Notes: generated from the letters alone by a model not told the origin. A stretch of DNA of 36,416 nt from Agrococcus pavilionensis RW1 (GCF_000400485.1 NZ_ASHR01000023.1:1-36416), one strand, 5' to 3'. Positions 25,909 through 33,546 are shown, counted from the stretch's first letter. Made by a program: numbers and translations.

Positions 25909-26025
25909 CTACTTGGAGCTGCCGCCGCCCATGATGATGAAGTCGTCCTCTCCGCCCATGATGATGAAGTCATCCTCGCCCAGCGGCGAGAGGAGGAGGT
26001 GGGTGGGAAGCTGCTTGAAGCCCAT
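25909..26025 (-). CDS. 38-residue peptide with a duplicated EDDFIIMGG unit
   Basis: Short ORF missed by length cut-offs. The N-terminal 15 residues are MGFKQLPTHLLLSPL; residues 16-24 and 25-33 are two exact copies of GEDDFIIMG, and the tail is GGSSK. The two 27-base units differ at two bases only, both synonymous (GGC/GGA and GAT/GAC), which points to selection on the peptide. AAAGGA lies 6-7 bases before the ATG and a TACATT box about 75 bases upstream. There is no signal peptide and no Cys. A RiPP precursor, signalling peptide or small regulator are all possible; no modifying enzyme is adjacent. Family not recognised. Confidence 0.75.
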   Translation of the reverse strand: MGFKQLPTHLLLSPLGEDDFIIMGGEDDFIIMGGGSSK

Positions 26026-26099
26026 TGGCGTTCCTTTGCGAGTGGTGGTGGGTGGTTCCCTCGCCGGTCCGTCGAGGCCCCTGCGCGGGTCTACTGCTG

Positions 26100-26105
26100 A
26101 ATGTA
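26100..26105 (-). promoter_or_regulatory. -10 box TACATT upstream of the repeat peptide
   Basis: Minus-strand TACATT in the 111-base gap after osmC; predicted leader about 65 bases. The stretch 26026-26136 is less GC-rich in places than its surroundings and holds nothing else I can name, apart from the AAAGGA ribosome site near its end. Confidence 0.4.
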
Positions 26106-26136
26106 AGGCATCGCACCCACTTCCGCGATGGCTTTC

Positions 26137-26559
26137 TCAGCCCTCGAGCGTGGCGCTCTCGAGCTGGATCTCGATGCCCGCGAGGGCCTGCGAGACCGGG
26201 CAGCCGGCCTTGGCCTCCTCGGCATGCTTCGCGAACTGCTCCTGGTCGATACCGGGCACCTTCCCGCTCACCGTCAGCACGCTCGTCGTGATGCCCTTGC
26301 CGGGCTCGAACGAGACCTTCGCGCTCGTGCTGAGCGACTCGGGCGCGTGGCCGGCCTCCTCGAGCGCGTGCGAGAGCGCCATCGCGTAGCAGGAGGCGTG
26401 CGCAGCGGCGATGAACTCCTCGGGCGTCGAGGCGCCGCCCTCCTCGGCGCGCGCCTTCCACGTGAGGTCGAAGCTCGAGCCGGTGCCGAGCGTGGTCGTG
26501 CCGGAGCCGCTGCTGAGCGGCCCGTTCCAGCTGGTGCTCGCGTTCGAGGTGATGGCCAT
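26137..26559 (-). CDS. OsmC-family peroxiredoxin
   Basis: 140 residues. Thiol peroxidase reducing organic hydroperoxides. Both redox Cys are present: HASCYAMALSHAL and GCPVSQALAGIEI. FDLTWKARAEEGGASTPEEFIAAAH matches the OsmC subgroup rather than Ohr. Start set by AAGGAGG 5 bases before ATG 26559. Followed on the same strand, after 111 bases, by the 38-residue repeat peptide; co-transcription is possible but not required. Confidence 0.9.
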   Translation of the reverse strand: MAITSNASTSWNGPLSSGSGTTTLGTGSSFDLTWKARAEEGGASTPEEFIAAAHASCYAMALSHALEEAGHAPESLSTSAKVSFEPGKGITTSVLTVSGKVPGIDQEQFAKHAEEAKAGCPVSQALAGIEIQLESATLEG

Positions 26560-26688
26560 GGAGTCCTCCTTGAGTTCGCGTCGCGCCCTCCGTCGGCGGG
26601 CGAGTGGCCCAAGGCTACGCGCGCAGGCTGGAGGTCGGGTGGTCGGATGCGCGGAGGCACTCGGGCGGGCGCGTGCGAGGATGGGCGC

Positions 26689-27060
26689 ATGATTGAGAAG
26701 CCCGAGATCGACGCCCCCGAGGGGCCCGCGCCCGCTGACCTCGAGATCACCGACATCACCGTCGGCGACGGCGAGGAGGCGGTGAACGGCAAGCAGGTGA
26801 GCGTGCACTACGTCGGCGTCACGCACTCGACCGGCGAGGAGTTCGACGCCTCCTACAACCGCGGCGCACCGCTCGAGTTCCCGCTCGGCGTCGGCATGGT
26901 CATCAAGGGCTGGGAGCAGGGCATCCTCGGCATGCGCGTCGGTGGCCGCCGCAAGCTCGTCATCCCGCCCCACCTCGTCTACGGCGAGCGCGGCGCTGGC
27001 GGCGTGATCGGCCCGAACGAGGCGCTCATCTTCGTGTGCGACCTGGTCGCCGTCCGCTGA
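26689..27060 (+). CDS. FKBP-type peptidyl-prolyl cis-trans isomerase
   Basis: 123 residues, cytoplasmic (no signal). FKBP fold: VSVHYVGVTHSTGEEFDASYNRG, LEFPLGVGMVIKGWEQGILGM, GGRRKLVIPPHLVYGERGAG and a closing FVCDLVAV strand. Active-site Tyr, Phe, Asp, Val-Ile, Trp and Tyr positions all look conserved. ATG 26689 has GAGGAT 6 bases upstream in place of a full TAnnnT box. Divergent from osmC. Confidence 0.93.
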   Translation: MIEKPEIDAPEGPAPADLEITDITVGDGEEAVNGKQVSVHYVGVTHSTGEEFDASYNRGAPLEFPLGVGMVIKGWEQGILGMRVGGRRKLVIPPHLVYGERGAGGVIGPNEALIFVCDLVAVR

Positions 27061-27072
27061 TTCGCTACCGCT

Positions 27073-27145
27073 GATCGAGTAGGCCGCGCCGCGGCCGTAT
27101 CGAGATCGTCGCGATCGTCTCGATGCGGCCTCCGGCCTGCTCGCC
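27073..27145. repeat. two extragenic palindromic repeats in inverted orientation
   Basis: First copy 27073-27107: GATCGAGTAG at the left, GTATCGAGATC at the right, GGCCGCGCCGCGGCC centre. Second, reversed and decayed copy 27113-27145: TCTCGATGCGGCC then GGCCTGCTCG. They fill the gap between the convergent FKBP and glcD genes and may also act as terminators. Confidence 0.65.
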
Positions 27146-27158
27146 GAACGGGGTGGCC

Positions 27159-28502
27159 TCAGACGGCCTTGCCCGGATTCAGGATGCCGAGCGGGTCGAA
27201 GGCCGCGCGCACCGCGCGCTGCAGCTCGAGCTGCCGCTCGCCGAGCTCGTCGACGAGCCAGCGGCGCTTCAGGATGCCGACGCCGTGCTCGCCCGTGAGC
27301 GTGCCGCCCATCGCGATCGCCGCCTCGAAGACCTCGTTCGCGCACGCCCAGATCTCGTCGCTCGGCTCGGTGCCGTCGAAGACGAAGGTCGGGTGCAGGT
27401 TGCCGTCGCCGGCGTGCGCGGTCGTCGCGAGCCGCACGCCGTGCCGAGCCGACGCCTCCTCGCACGCGCGGAACATGTCCGCGAGCCGCGACCTCGGCAC
27501 CGAGACGTCCTCGACGAGCACCGTGCCGAAGGACTCGAGCGCGAAGTGCACCTGCCTGCGCACCTGCACCAGCACATCCGACCTCGCTGCGTCGTCGGTG
27601 CGCTCGACCCGCCCGCCGTGCGCGGCGAGGATGCCGGCGACCGCCTCCGACGTCGCGGCGGCGCCGAGGTCGTCGGTCTGCACGAGCACGAACGCGCCCT
27701 CCATCGGCTGGCCGGTGTAGGCGGCGAGCATCGAGACGGCATCGCGACCGACGAGCTCCATGATGGCGGGGCGGATGCGCGCGGCCGTCACCGCGGTGCA
27801 CGCGGCGGCGGCGATGGCCTCGTCGTCGAAGAACGCGCCGACCGTCCAGATGCCGCCTTCGACGAGCGGACGCAGCTTGAGCGTCGCGCCGACGACGATG
27901 CCGAGCGTCCCCTCCGAGCCGATCATGAGCGCCGTCAGGTCGAGCCCGGTGACGCCCTTGACGGTGCGGTGGCCGGTCGAGATGAGGCTGCCGTCGGCGA
28001 GCACGACGTCGAGCGCGAGCACCCACTCGCGCGTCACGCCGTACTTCGCGCACAGCAGCCCGCCGGCGTTCGTGGCGATGTTGCCGCCCACGGTCGAGAT
28101 CGCGCGGCTCGCCGGGTCGGGCGGCCACCACAGCCCGTGGGCGGCGAGCAGCTCGTTGAGCTCGGCGTTCCGGATGCCCGGCTCGACCACGCAGGACTGG
28201 TCGACGAGCGAGACGTCGAGCAGGCGCCGCATGCGGTCGACCGAGACGACGAGCTCGCCCTCACCGGCGATCGCGCCGCCCGCGAGGCCCGTGCCCGCGG
28301 CGCGAGGCACGACCGGCACGCGGTGCTCGCTCGCCCAGCGGAGCGCTGCCTGCACGTGCTCCACCGCCTCTGCCTCGACGATCGCGATCGGCGCCGCGAG
28401 GGCGCGATGGCCCGACTTGTCGGCGCGCGCGACGTCGAGCGCGATCGGGTCGGTGACGAGCACGTGGGCCGGCAGCGCCGCGCGCAGCGCGTCGAGGCTC
28501 AC
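27159..28502 (-). CDS. FAD-binding 2-hydroxyacid oxidase, GlcD / D-lactate dehydrogenase type
   Basis: 447 residues from GTG 28502. FAD-binding_4 domain (VPVVPRAAGTGLAGGAIA, STVGGNIATNAGGLLCAKYG, LTALMIGSEGTLGIVVGATLKLRP) followed by the FAD-oxidase C-terminal domain with TTAHAGDGNLHPT and GEHGVGILKRRWL. Oxidises glycolate, D-lactate or a similar 2-hydroxyacid. No glcE/glcF partners are present, so it is a single-subunit form. Start overlaps the stop of the upstream phosphatase (GTGA), so the two are coupled. Confidence 0.9.
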   Translation of the reverse strand: MSLDALRAALPAHVLVTDPIALDVARADKSGHRALAAPIAIVEAEAVEHVQAALRWASEHRVPVVPRAAGTGLAGGAIAGEGELVVSVDRMRRLLDVSLVDQSCVVEPGIRNAELNELLAAHGLWWPPDPASRAISTVGGNIATNAGGLLCAKYGVTREWVLALDVVLADGSLISTGHRTVKGVTGLDLTALMIGSEGTLGIVVGATLKLRPLVEGGIWTVGAFFDDEAIAAAACTAVTAARIRPAIMELVGRDAVSMLAAYTGQPMEGAFVLVQTDDLGAAATSEAVAGILAAHGGRVERTDDAARSDVLVQVRRQVHFALESFGTVLVEDVSVPRSRLADMFRACEEASARHGVRLATTAHAGDGNLHPTFVFDGTEPSDEIWACANEVFEAAIAMGGTLTGEHGVGILKRRWLVDELGERQLELQRAVRAAFDPLGILNPGKAV

Positions 28503-29059
28503 GCGAGCACCAGCCCGTCGACGAGCGTCCACGCGCCGGGCGTGCCGCGGAACCGGACGGAGTGCGCGTTGTCGGGCGTGCGGGTCTCGAGCCCGGTGAC
28601 GTGGTCGGCGAAGGCGCGGATGAACGTGCCGTGCGAGACGATCACGAGCGCTCCGACGGGATTGCGTGCCGCGACGTCGTCGATCGCCGCGACCGCGCGC
28701 CGCTGCAGGTCGTCGAAGTCCTCCTCGCCCGGCCAGTCCGTGCCGAAGCGCGCGATCGCCTCGTCCTTCGTGAGGCCCTCGGCCTCGCCGTAGGCGCGCT
28801 CGATGAGGCTCGCGAAGCGGCCGCCGACCTCGAGGTCGAGCTCCGCGGCGATGATGTCGGCCGTCACCGCCGCGCGCTCGAGCGTCGACGAGACCACGGC
28901 ATCCCAACGACCGTCGCCGGGCGTCTCGGCGGCGAGCAGCCGCGCGGCGGTGTGCGCCTGGGCGATGCCCGTCTCGTTGAGCGGGATGTCGCTCGTGCCC
29001 TGCAGTCGGCCGGCGAGGTTCCAGTCCGTCTGGCCGTGCCGGACGAGCGCGATCTCCAT
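28499..29059 (-). CDS. histidine phosphatase (phosphoglycerate mutase-like)
   Basis: 186 residues. Catalytic RHG motif in ALVRHGQTDWNLAGR, phosphate-pocket VVSSTLERAAVTADI, acid Glu in RAYGEAEGL, second His in VIVSHGTFIRAFADH. Broad-specificity phosphatases and cofactor-dependent mutases share these; at this length a phosphatase is more likely. A leaderless promoter (TAGGCT, 6-base spacer) drives it together with the coupled GlcD-type oxidase. A phosphoglycolate-to-glycolate-to-glyoxylate route would be one neat reading (speculative). Confidence 0.88.
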   Translation of the reverse strand: MEIALVRHGQTDWNLAGRLQGTSDIPLNETGIAQAHTAARLLAAETPGDGRWDAVVSSTLERAAVTADIIAAELDLEVGGRFASLIERAYGEAEGLTKDEAIARFGTDWPGEEDFDDLQRRAVAAIDDVAARNPVGALVIVSHGTFIRAFADHVTGLETRTPDNAHSVRFRGTPGAWTLVDGLVLA

Positions 29060-29065
29060 GCTTCG

Positions 29066-29071
29066 AGCCTA
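29066..29071 (-). promoter_or_regulatory. -10 box TAGGCT, leaderless start
   Basis: Minus-strand TAGGCT 6 bases before ATG 29059. Confidence 0.5.
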
Positions 29072-29166
29072 GGCGGCGCGCGAGCGCGGCCCGCGCATCC
29101 GCCGTCATCCACAACCTCACATTCCGCGCCGCTCGCGCGTTGGCAGGGTGTGAGAGGAATGCGGCC

Positions 29167-29655
29167 ATGACCCACACCACCATCGACAGCCCGATCGGCG
29201 AGCTGACGCTCGTCGCTCGCGACGGCGCGCTCTCGGGCGTCTACATGCCCGAGCACCGGCCCGCGCCCGACCCGGCCGGCTTCGGCGACCGCGACGACGC
29301 GGTGTTCGCGGATGCCGTGCGCCAGCTCGCCGAGTACTGGGCGGGCGATCGCGAGGCGTTCGAGCTGCCGCTCGACCCGGCCGGCAGCCCGTTCCAGCTG
29401 CGCGTCTGGGATGCGCTGCGCGAGATCCCCTACGGCGAGACGCGCACCTACGGCTGGATCGCCGCCCGGATCGGCCAGCCAACCGCCGTGCGCGCCGTCG
29501 GGCTCGCGAACAGCCGCAACCCGCTCTCGATCGTCGTGCCGTGCCACCGGGTGGTCGGCTCGACCGGCGCGCTCACCGGCTACGCCGGCGGCGTCGAGCG
29601 CAAGCGCTTCCTGCTCGATCACGAGCGGCGCGCGCGGCTAGATTCGGTCGCGTGA
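29167..29655 (+). CDS. ogt: methylated-DNA-protein cysteine methyltransferase
   Basis: 162-residue suicide repair protein that takes the alkyl group from O6-alkylguanine. Canonical DNA-binding and active-site blocks: FQLRVWDALREIPYGETRTYG, Arg finger RAVGLANSRNP, acceptor Cys126 in VVPCHRVVGSTGALTGYAGG. ATG 29167 is supported by GAGAGGA (29152-29158). First gene of a three-gene unit; its stop overlaps the sigma gene start (GTGA). This is the conventional enzyme of the two alkyltransferases here. Confidence 0.93.
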   Translation: MTHTTIDSPIGELTLVARDGALSGVYMPEHRPAPDPAGFGDRDDAVFADAVRQLAEYWAGDREAFELPLDPAGSPFQLRVWDALREIPYGETRTYGWIAARIGQPTAVRAVGLANSRNPLSIVVPCHRVVGSTGALTGYAGGVERKRFLLDHERRARLDSVA

Positions 29656-30113
29656 GCCGTGCCCCGTTCGAGAGGATCGTCGAGCGGCACGGCGCTCGCG
29701 TCTGGCGGGTGTGCCGGGCGCTGCTCGACGAGGCCGACGCCGACGACGCATGGAGCGAGACGTTCCTCGCCGCGCTCGAGGCCTACCCGACGCTCGCGCA
29801 CGGCGCCCGCATCGAGGGCTGGCTCGTGACGATCGCGCACCGGAAGGCGATCGACGTCCTGCGGCGGCGCTCGCGGCTCGTCGTCGGCGAGGTGCCCGAG
29901 CGCATCGCCCCCGATCGCGCCCGCGACCTCGACCTCGCCCGCGCACTCGCGCAGCTGCCGCAGCGCCAGCGCGAGGCGGTCGTGCTGCACCACCTCGGCG
30001 GGCTGCCGTTCGCCGAGGTCGCGGCGCAGCTGCAGTCCTCGACGGATGCGGTGCGTCGCGCGTCGTCCGACGGCGTGCGGCGGCTGCGGGTGCTCATGGG
30101 GGAGGAGCGATGA
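29652..30113 (+). CDS. ECF-type RNA polymerase sigma factor
   Basis: 153 residues from GTG 29652. Region 2 spans about 5-75 (FERIVERHGARVWRVCRALL, WSETFLAALEAYP, IEGWLVTIAHRKAIDVLRRR) and region 4 about 95-145 (LAQLPQRQREAVVLHHLGGL, FAEVAAQLQSSTDAVRRASS). No extra C-terminal domain. It overlaps ogt at its start (GTGA) and the second alkyltransferase at its end (ATGA). No conventional anti-sigma gene (zinc-finger or membrane type) is adjacent. Control by alkylation damage is inferred from context only. Confidence 0.88.
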   Translation: MSRAPFERIVERHGARVWRVCRALLDEADADDAWSETFLAALEAYPTLAHGARIEGWLVTIAHRKAIDVLRRRSRLVVGEVPERIAPDRARDLDLARALAQLPQRQREAVVLHHLGGLPFAEVAAQLQSSTDAVRRASSDGVRRLRVLMGEER

Positions 30114-30736
30114 CCGAGCCGCTCTCGTCGGGCGTGCCGTTCCGCGCCGCGCCGCTCGAGCCCTCCGCCGATCGGGTCGTCGAGCTGCGCGCGAGGCTCG
30201 CGGATCGCGCCGCCGAGCGCGGGCTGCTCGACGTCGCCTACCGCTCGCTCGACACCGAGCTCGGCGCGCTGCTGCTCGCGAGCACGCCGGCGGGCCTCGT
30301 CTCGGTGACCTTCGACGGCGCAGCGCCCGACGCCACCCTCGAGCGGCTCGCGACCTCGCTCAGCCCGCGCATCCTCGAGGCGCCCGACCGGCTCGACGCA
30401 GCGGCGCGCGCGATCGACGACCTCATCGCGGGTCGTGCTCGCGCCTTCGTCGGGCCCCTCGACCTCTCGCTCGCGCGCGGCTTCGGTCGCGACGTGATCG
30501 AGCGGCTGCGCGAGATCCCCTACGGCGAGACGCGCAGCTATGCGCAGGTCGCGGCGGCCGCGGGCTCGCCGCGAGCCGTGCGGGCGGTCGGCACGGCGTG
30601 CCGCCGCAACCCGCTCCCGGTGGCGATCCCGTGCCACCGGGTGGTGCGCAGCGACGGTGCGCTCGGGCAGTACGTCGGCGGCGTCGAGGCGAAGCAGCGG
30701 CTGCTCCGCATCGAAGGCGCAGGCGTCGCGCACTAG
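30110..30736 (+). CDS. second O6-alkylguanine alkyltransferase with N-terminal extension
   Basis: 208 residues. The catalytic half is Ada/Ogt-like: VIERLREIPYGETRSYA, RAVGTACRRNP, and Cys175 in AIPCHRVVRSDGALGQYVGG. Two things set it apart from the first copy: the usual Trp in VWxxLxxIP is Ile (DVIERL), and about 45 extra residues precede the domain (SADRVVELRARLADRAAERG), without Cys/His metal motifs. Start has GGAGGAG 3 bases upstream and overlaps the sigma stop. It occupies the place of an anti-sigma gene. It could be a normal repair enzyme or a damage sensor; the sequence does not settle this. Confidence 0.88.
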   Translation: MTEPLSSGVPFRAAPLEPSADRVVELRARLADRAAERGLLDVAYRSLDTELGALLLASTPAGLVSVTFDGAAPDATLERLATSLSPRILEAPDRLDAAARAIDDLIAGRARAFVGPLDLSLARGFGRDVIERLREIPYGETRSYAQVAAAAGSPRAVRAVGTACRRNPLPVAIPCHRVVRSDGALGQYVGGVEAKQRLLRIEGAGVAH

Positions 30737-30739
30737 CCT
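30734..30739 (+). promoter_or_regulatory. -10 box TAGCCT overlapping a stop codon
   Basis: The TAG stop of the second alkyltransferase (30734-30736) forms the first half of TAGCCT, 6 bases before ATG 30746 of the asparaginase. Confidence 0.5.
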
Positions 30740-30745
30740 GGGCGA

Positions 30746-31663
30746 ATGCCAGCCACCGAGCTCCTCGCCGTCGTCGAGCGCGACGGATTCGTCGAGTCGG
30801 AGCACCGCGGTGTCGCTGTGCTCATCGACCCTGAGGGGCGCGTCATCGAGGCCCACGGGCCGGTCGAGCGCCCGTTCCTCGCGCGCAGCGCGCTCAAGCC
30901 GCTCTTCGCGGCGACGCTGCTCGAGCGGGGCCTCGTCGAGCTCGAGCCGGCGCACGCCGCGCTCGCGAGCGCGAGCCACTGGGCCGACGCGGAGCACGTC
31001 GCGACCGCCCAGGCGATGGCGGCCGCCCTCGCGGTCGACGAGGAATCGCTGCGCTGCCCGCCGATGCAGGCGCCCGACGGCACGCAGCGGCGGTTCGCGC
31101 ACATGTGCGTCGGCAAGCACATCGCGTTCGCGGCCGCGGCGCGCGCGCTCGGCGTGCCCGACGGGTACTGGGAGGAGTCGCATCCGCTGACCGCGGTGCT
31201 CCGCGAGGGGATCGACGGCGCCACGGGCGAGCGCGTGCCGAGCATCGCGCGCGACGGCTGCGGGGCGCTCGTCTTCGCGACCACCCCGGTCGGGCTCGCG
31301 CGAGCCTTCCGGCGCCTCGCGCCCGACGGGGCGGGCGGGCACCGCTTCGTCGGAGACGCCATGCGGGCGCACCCCACGCTCATCGACGGCGCGGGCCGGC
31401 CCGACGCGATCGTGATCGAGGGCACCGGATGCGCGACGAAGTTCGGCGCGGAGGGCACGCAGGCGATGGTCGCCCCCGACGGCACGACCGCGGTCGTGAA
31501 GAGCGCCGACGGCGCGCGGCGGGCTGGCGCACCGGTCGCCCTCGCGATGCTCGAGCGGGCCGGCGCGATCCCGGAGGGCACGCTCGAGCGCCTCGGCGAG
31601 CCGCTCGGCCTCGTGCAGCGCAGCGCGGGCGAGCCGGTCGGCCTGCTGCGCCCGGTCGTCTAG
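30746..31663 (+). CDS. asparaginase, type II thermolabile (Rhizobium etli) family
   Basis: 305 residues of the Asparaginase_II family, unrelated to E. coli AnsA/B. The catalytic S-x-x-K is at Ser48/Lys51 (RSALKPL), the same spacing as in the R. etli enzyme; Cys121 and Lys124 in MCVGKH, Asp170 and Cys172 in RDGCGALVFAT, and Lys in TKFGAEGTQ follow. The first Cys block reads MCVGKH where NCSGKH is typical. Hydrolyses L-asparagine to aspartate and ammonia (family inference). Its TAG stop overlaps the TAG stop of the opposite-strand membrane gene in a shared CTAG (31660-31663). Confidence 0.88.
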   Translation: MPATELLAVVERDGFVESEHRGVAVLIDPEGRVIEAHGPVERPFLARSALKPLFAATLLERGLVELEPAHAALASASHWADAEHVATAQAMAAALAVDEESLRCPPMQAPDGTQRRFAHMCVGKHIAFAAAARALGVPDGYWEESHPLTAVLREGIDGATGERVPSIARDGCGALVFATTPVGLARAFRRLAPDGAGGHRFVGDAMRAHPTLIDGAGRPDAIVIEGTGCATKFGAEGTQAMVAPDGTTAVVKSADGARRAGAPVALAMLERAGAIPEGTLERLGEPLGLVQRSAGEPVGLLRPVV

Positions 31664-32280
31664 GCGCGTCCACCGTCGCGTGCAGCCCGCGGCGCCGCGA
31701 GGATGAGCGCCACGGCCTCGAGCGCGAGCGCGACGAGCGGTCCGTGCGGGTAGTAGCCGAGCGCGAGCAGGCCGAGCACGAGCACCGGCAGCGTGAGCGC
31801 GAGCAGCGCGCGGCTCCAGCGCGGCCACGCGCGCCCGGCGGTCCACGCCGCAAGGACGCCGAGCAGGCCGATGGCGACGAGCCAGTAGCCCTCCGCGCCC
31901 CACAGCGCGTGCAGCGGCGCATCGGCGGGCGTGCTGACGTAGCTGACGGCGGTGACCGCCGCCCCGACGATGATCGCCCAGGCCAGCGCCGTCCCGCCCC
32001 AGCCCGCGCGGCGCAGGTCGGGCAGCAGCGCGAGGCCGATGGCGAGGAAGCTCACGCCGCTCAGCGCGCCGAAGACGACGTACGGGTCATCGACTGCGGC
32101 CCCCGCCGAGCGCCACGGTTCGAGGCGTCCGATCGAGGTGAGCGGGCCGCCCCACGCCGCGACGACGATCGGAGCGCTCACGAGCGCCCACGCTCCTCCG
32201 GCGGCCGCGAGCCACGCGCGGAGCGCTCGCGCTCGATCCAGCGGGTCGGGCAGGCGCGTCCTCGCGCTCGCAGCGGTCAC
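31660..32280 (-). CDS. hypothetical multi-pass membrane protein
   Basis: 206 residues from GTG 32280, about six hydrophobic segments (for example AWALVSAPIVVAAW, VVFGALSGVSFLAIGLALL, WLVAIGLLGVLAAW, LPVLVLGLLALGYY). The conserved-looking loop SYVSTPADAPLHALWGAEGYW lies mid-protein. TAGGCA ends 6 bases before the GTG, an imperfect -10 box. An overlapping ATG in another frame (32287) gives only a shadow. No family recognised. Confidence 0.7.
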   Translation of the reverse strand: MTAASARTRLPDPLDRARALRAWLAAAGGAWALVSAPIVVAAWGGPLTSIGRLEPWRSAGAAVDDPYVVFGALSGVSFLAIGLALLPDLRRAGWGGTALAWAIIVGAAVTAVSYVSTPADAPLHALWGAEGYWLVAIGLLGVLAAWTAGRAWPRWSRALLALTLPVLVLGLLALGYYPHGPLVALALEAVALILAAPRAARDGGRA

Positions 32281-32311
32281 GAGCCATGCCTAGCAGGGCG
32301 GCGCCCGGGCG

Positions 32312-33001
32312 TCACGCGGTGGCGAGCAGGATCCCCGCCGCGAGCACCGCCGCGCTCACGATCGCGAAGGCGATCTCAGCGACGGCGAGGCGGGTCCTGC
32401 CGATCCGCACCATCAGCATGTTGATCGCGGAGTGCGCGGGCAGCGTCAGCAGCACGAGCCACGGCTGCGCGAGCAGCAGCAGGGTGAAGCCGGTGTGGAG
32501 CGCGGTCGCGCTCAGCCGCTCGAGGAGGCCCCAGCCGGCGTGGTGCGGGGCGAGCAGGCCCTGCGCCTCGAGCAGTGCTCGTGCCTCGAGCGACTTCGCG
32601 TCGTCCTTCGCGATGAGGGCGGCCATCGCGAAGCCGTTGCTGAGCACGAGCAGCACCTCGATCGTGGCCCAGCCGAAGCCGGCCCAGATCGCGTCCTCGA
32701 AGGAGCGGAGCGCGAGCAGCACGAGCGCGAGCCGCACGAGCTCCTCCGCCGGCCCCGAGCACCAGCCGATGATCGCGGCGCCTCGAGCCGGAGTCGTCCG
32801 CCGGGCGACGAGGAGCGCCACGGGCTGGCGCGCCGCGAGCGCCAGCAGCCAGCCGGCGGCACCGAGCAGGGCGGGCACGCCGAGCGGCGGCCAGGCGAGC
32901 GCGGCGAGGGCCGCGCCGGCGATCAGCGGCGCGGGCAGCACCGCGAGGGCGTTGCGGCGCAGGGTCGCGGCGAGTCGCCGGTCATCGGTGAGCGCGGTCA
33001 T
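32312..33001 (-). CDS. YhfC-like intramembrane protease-type membrane protein
   Basis: 229 residues, about seven helices. Polar residues inside helices follow the YhfC/CPBP-like pattern: GPAEELVRLALVLLAL (Glu-Glu...Arg), GFGWATIEVLLVLSNG (Glu) and ATALHTGFTLLLL plus LPAHSAINM (His). These could form a metalloprotease-type site in the membrane, but the assignment rests on motif layout only. ATG 33001 overlaps the stop of the regulator upstream (ATGA), so it is the regulator's likely partner or target. Confidence 0.6.
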   Translation of the reverse strand: MTALTDDRRLAATLRRNALAVLPAPLIAGAALAALAWPPLGVPALLGAAGWLLALAARQPVALLVARRTTPARGAAIIGWCSGPAEELVRLALVLLALRSFEDAIWAGFGWATIEVLLVLSNGFAMAALIAKDDAKSLEARALLEAQGLLAPHHAGWGLLERLSATALHTGFTLLLLAQPWLVLLTLPAHSAINMLMVRIGRTRLAVAEIAFAIVSAAVLAAGILLATA

Positions 33002-33543
33002 CGGGTCTCCTTCGCTGGGGCGTCGGCGGGCATCGTGACCGTCGCGATGAGGCGCGGCGAGCGGTCGGGGGAGGGCTCGTGGTGGGAGCGCGCGGCGAGC
33101 ACCGCGCGCAGCTCCGCGAGCAGCGCGCGCAGCTCGGCGTCGCTGAGGTGCAGCACGTGCTCGCGGAAGCCGACGCCGTCGCGCTCGAGGTCGATCTCGT
33201 CGCGCTCGAGGTATCGGTCGTACTGGCCCATGAGGCTGCTCGCGAAGGACGCGAAGTAGCGGAAGTGGTCGTCGCGACTCGCCTCCGCGAGCTCCGCCGC
33301 GGTGATGACCCCACCGCTGCCGAGCGCGTACGTGCGCTCGACCGCGCCGCGCCGCCGGCGCTCCTCGACCACCTCCACGAAGCCGCTCTGCTCGAGCGTC
33401 GAGAGGTGCCGGTAGAGGCTCGCCTGCGAGAGCTCTGGCAGGTCGGCGAGCAGCTCTCTCGGCGTGCGGCGCTGCGACCCGAGGGCGCGGATGATCGCCA
33501 TCCGCTGCGGGTGCAGGATGACATCCGCCTTCGTCGTTCTCAT
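32998..33543 (-). CDS. ArsR-like winged-helix transcriptional regulator
   Basis: 181 residues. The N-terminal winged helix (about 8-75) is complete: HPQRMAIIRALGSQRRTPRELL, recognition helix SQASLYRHLSTLEQSGFVEV and wing EERRRRGAVERTYAL. The rest is helical (DHFRYFASFASSLMGQYDRY, DAELRALLAELRAVLAA), a probable dimer or ligand domain. No Cys-based metal site. A palindrome TGAGAACGTTATCA (33547-33560) lies directly before ATG 33543, over the likely -10 box TAACGT, so autoregulation is probable. Coupled to the membrane gene downstream. Confidence 0.82.
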   Translation of the reverse strand: MRTTKADVILHPQRMAIIRALGSQRRTPRELLADLPELSQASLYRHLSTLEQSGFVEVVEERRRRGAVERTYALGSGGVITAAELAEASRDDHFRYFASFASSLMGQYDRYLERDEIDLERDGVGFREHVLHLSDAELRALLAELRAVLAARSHHEPSPDRSPRLIATVTMPADAPAKETR

Positions 33544-33546
33544 GAT

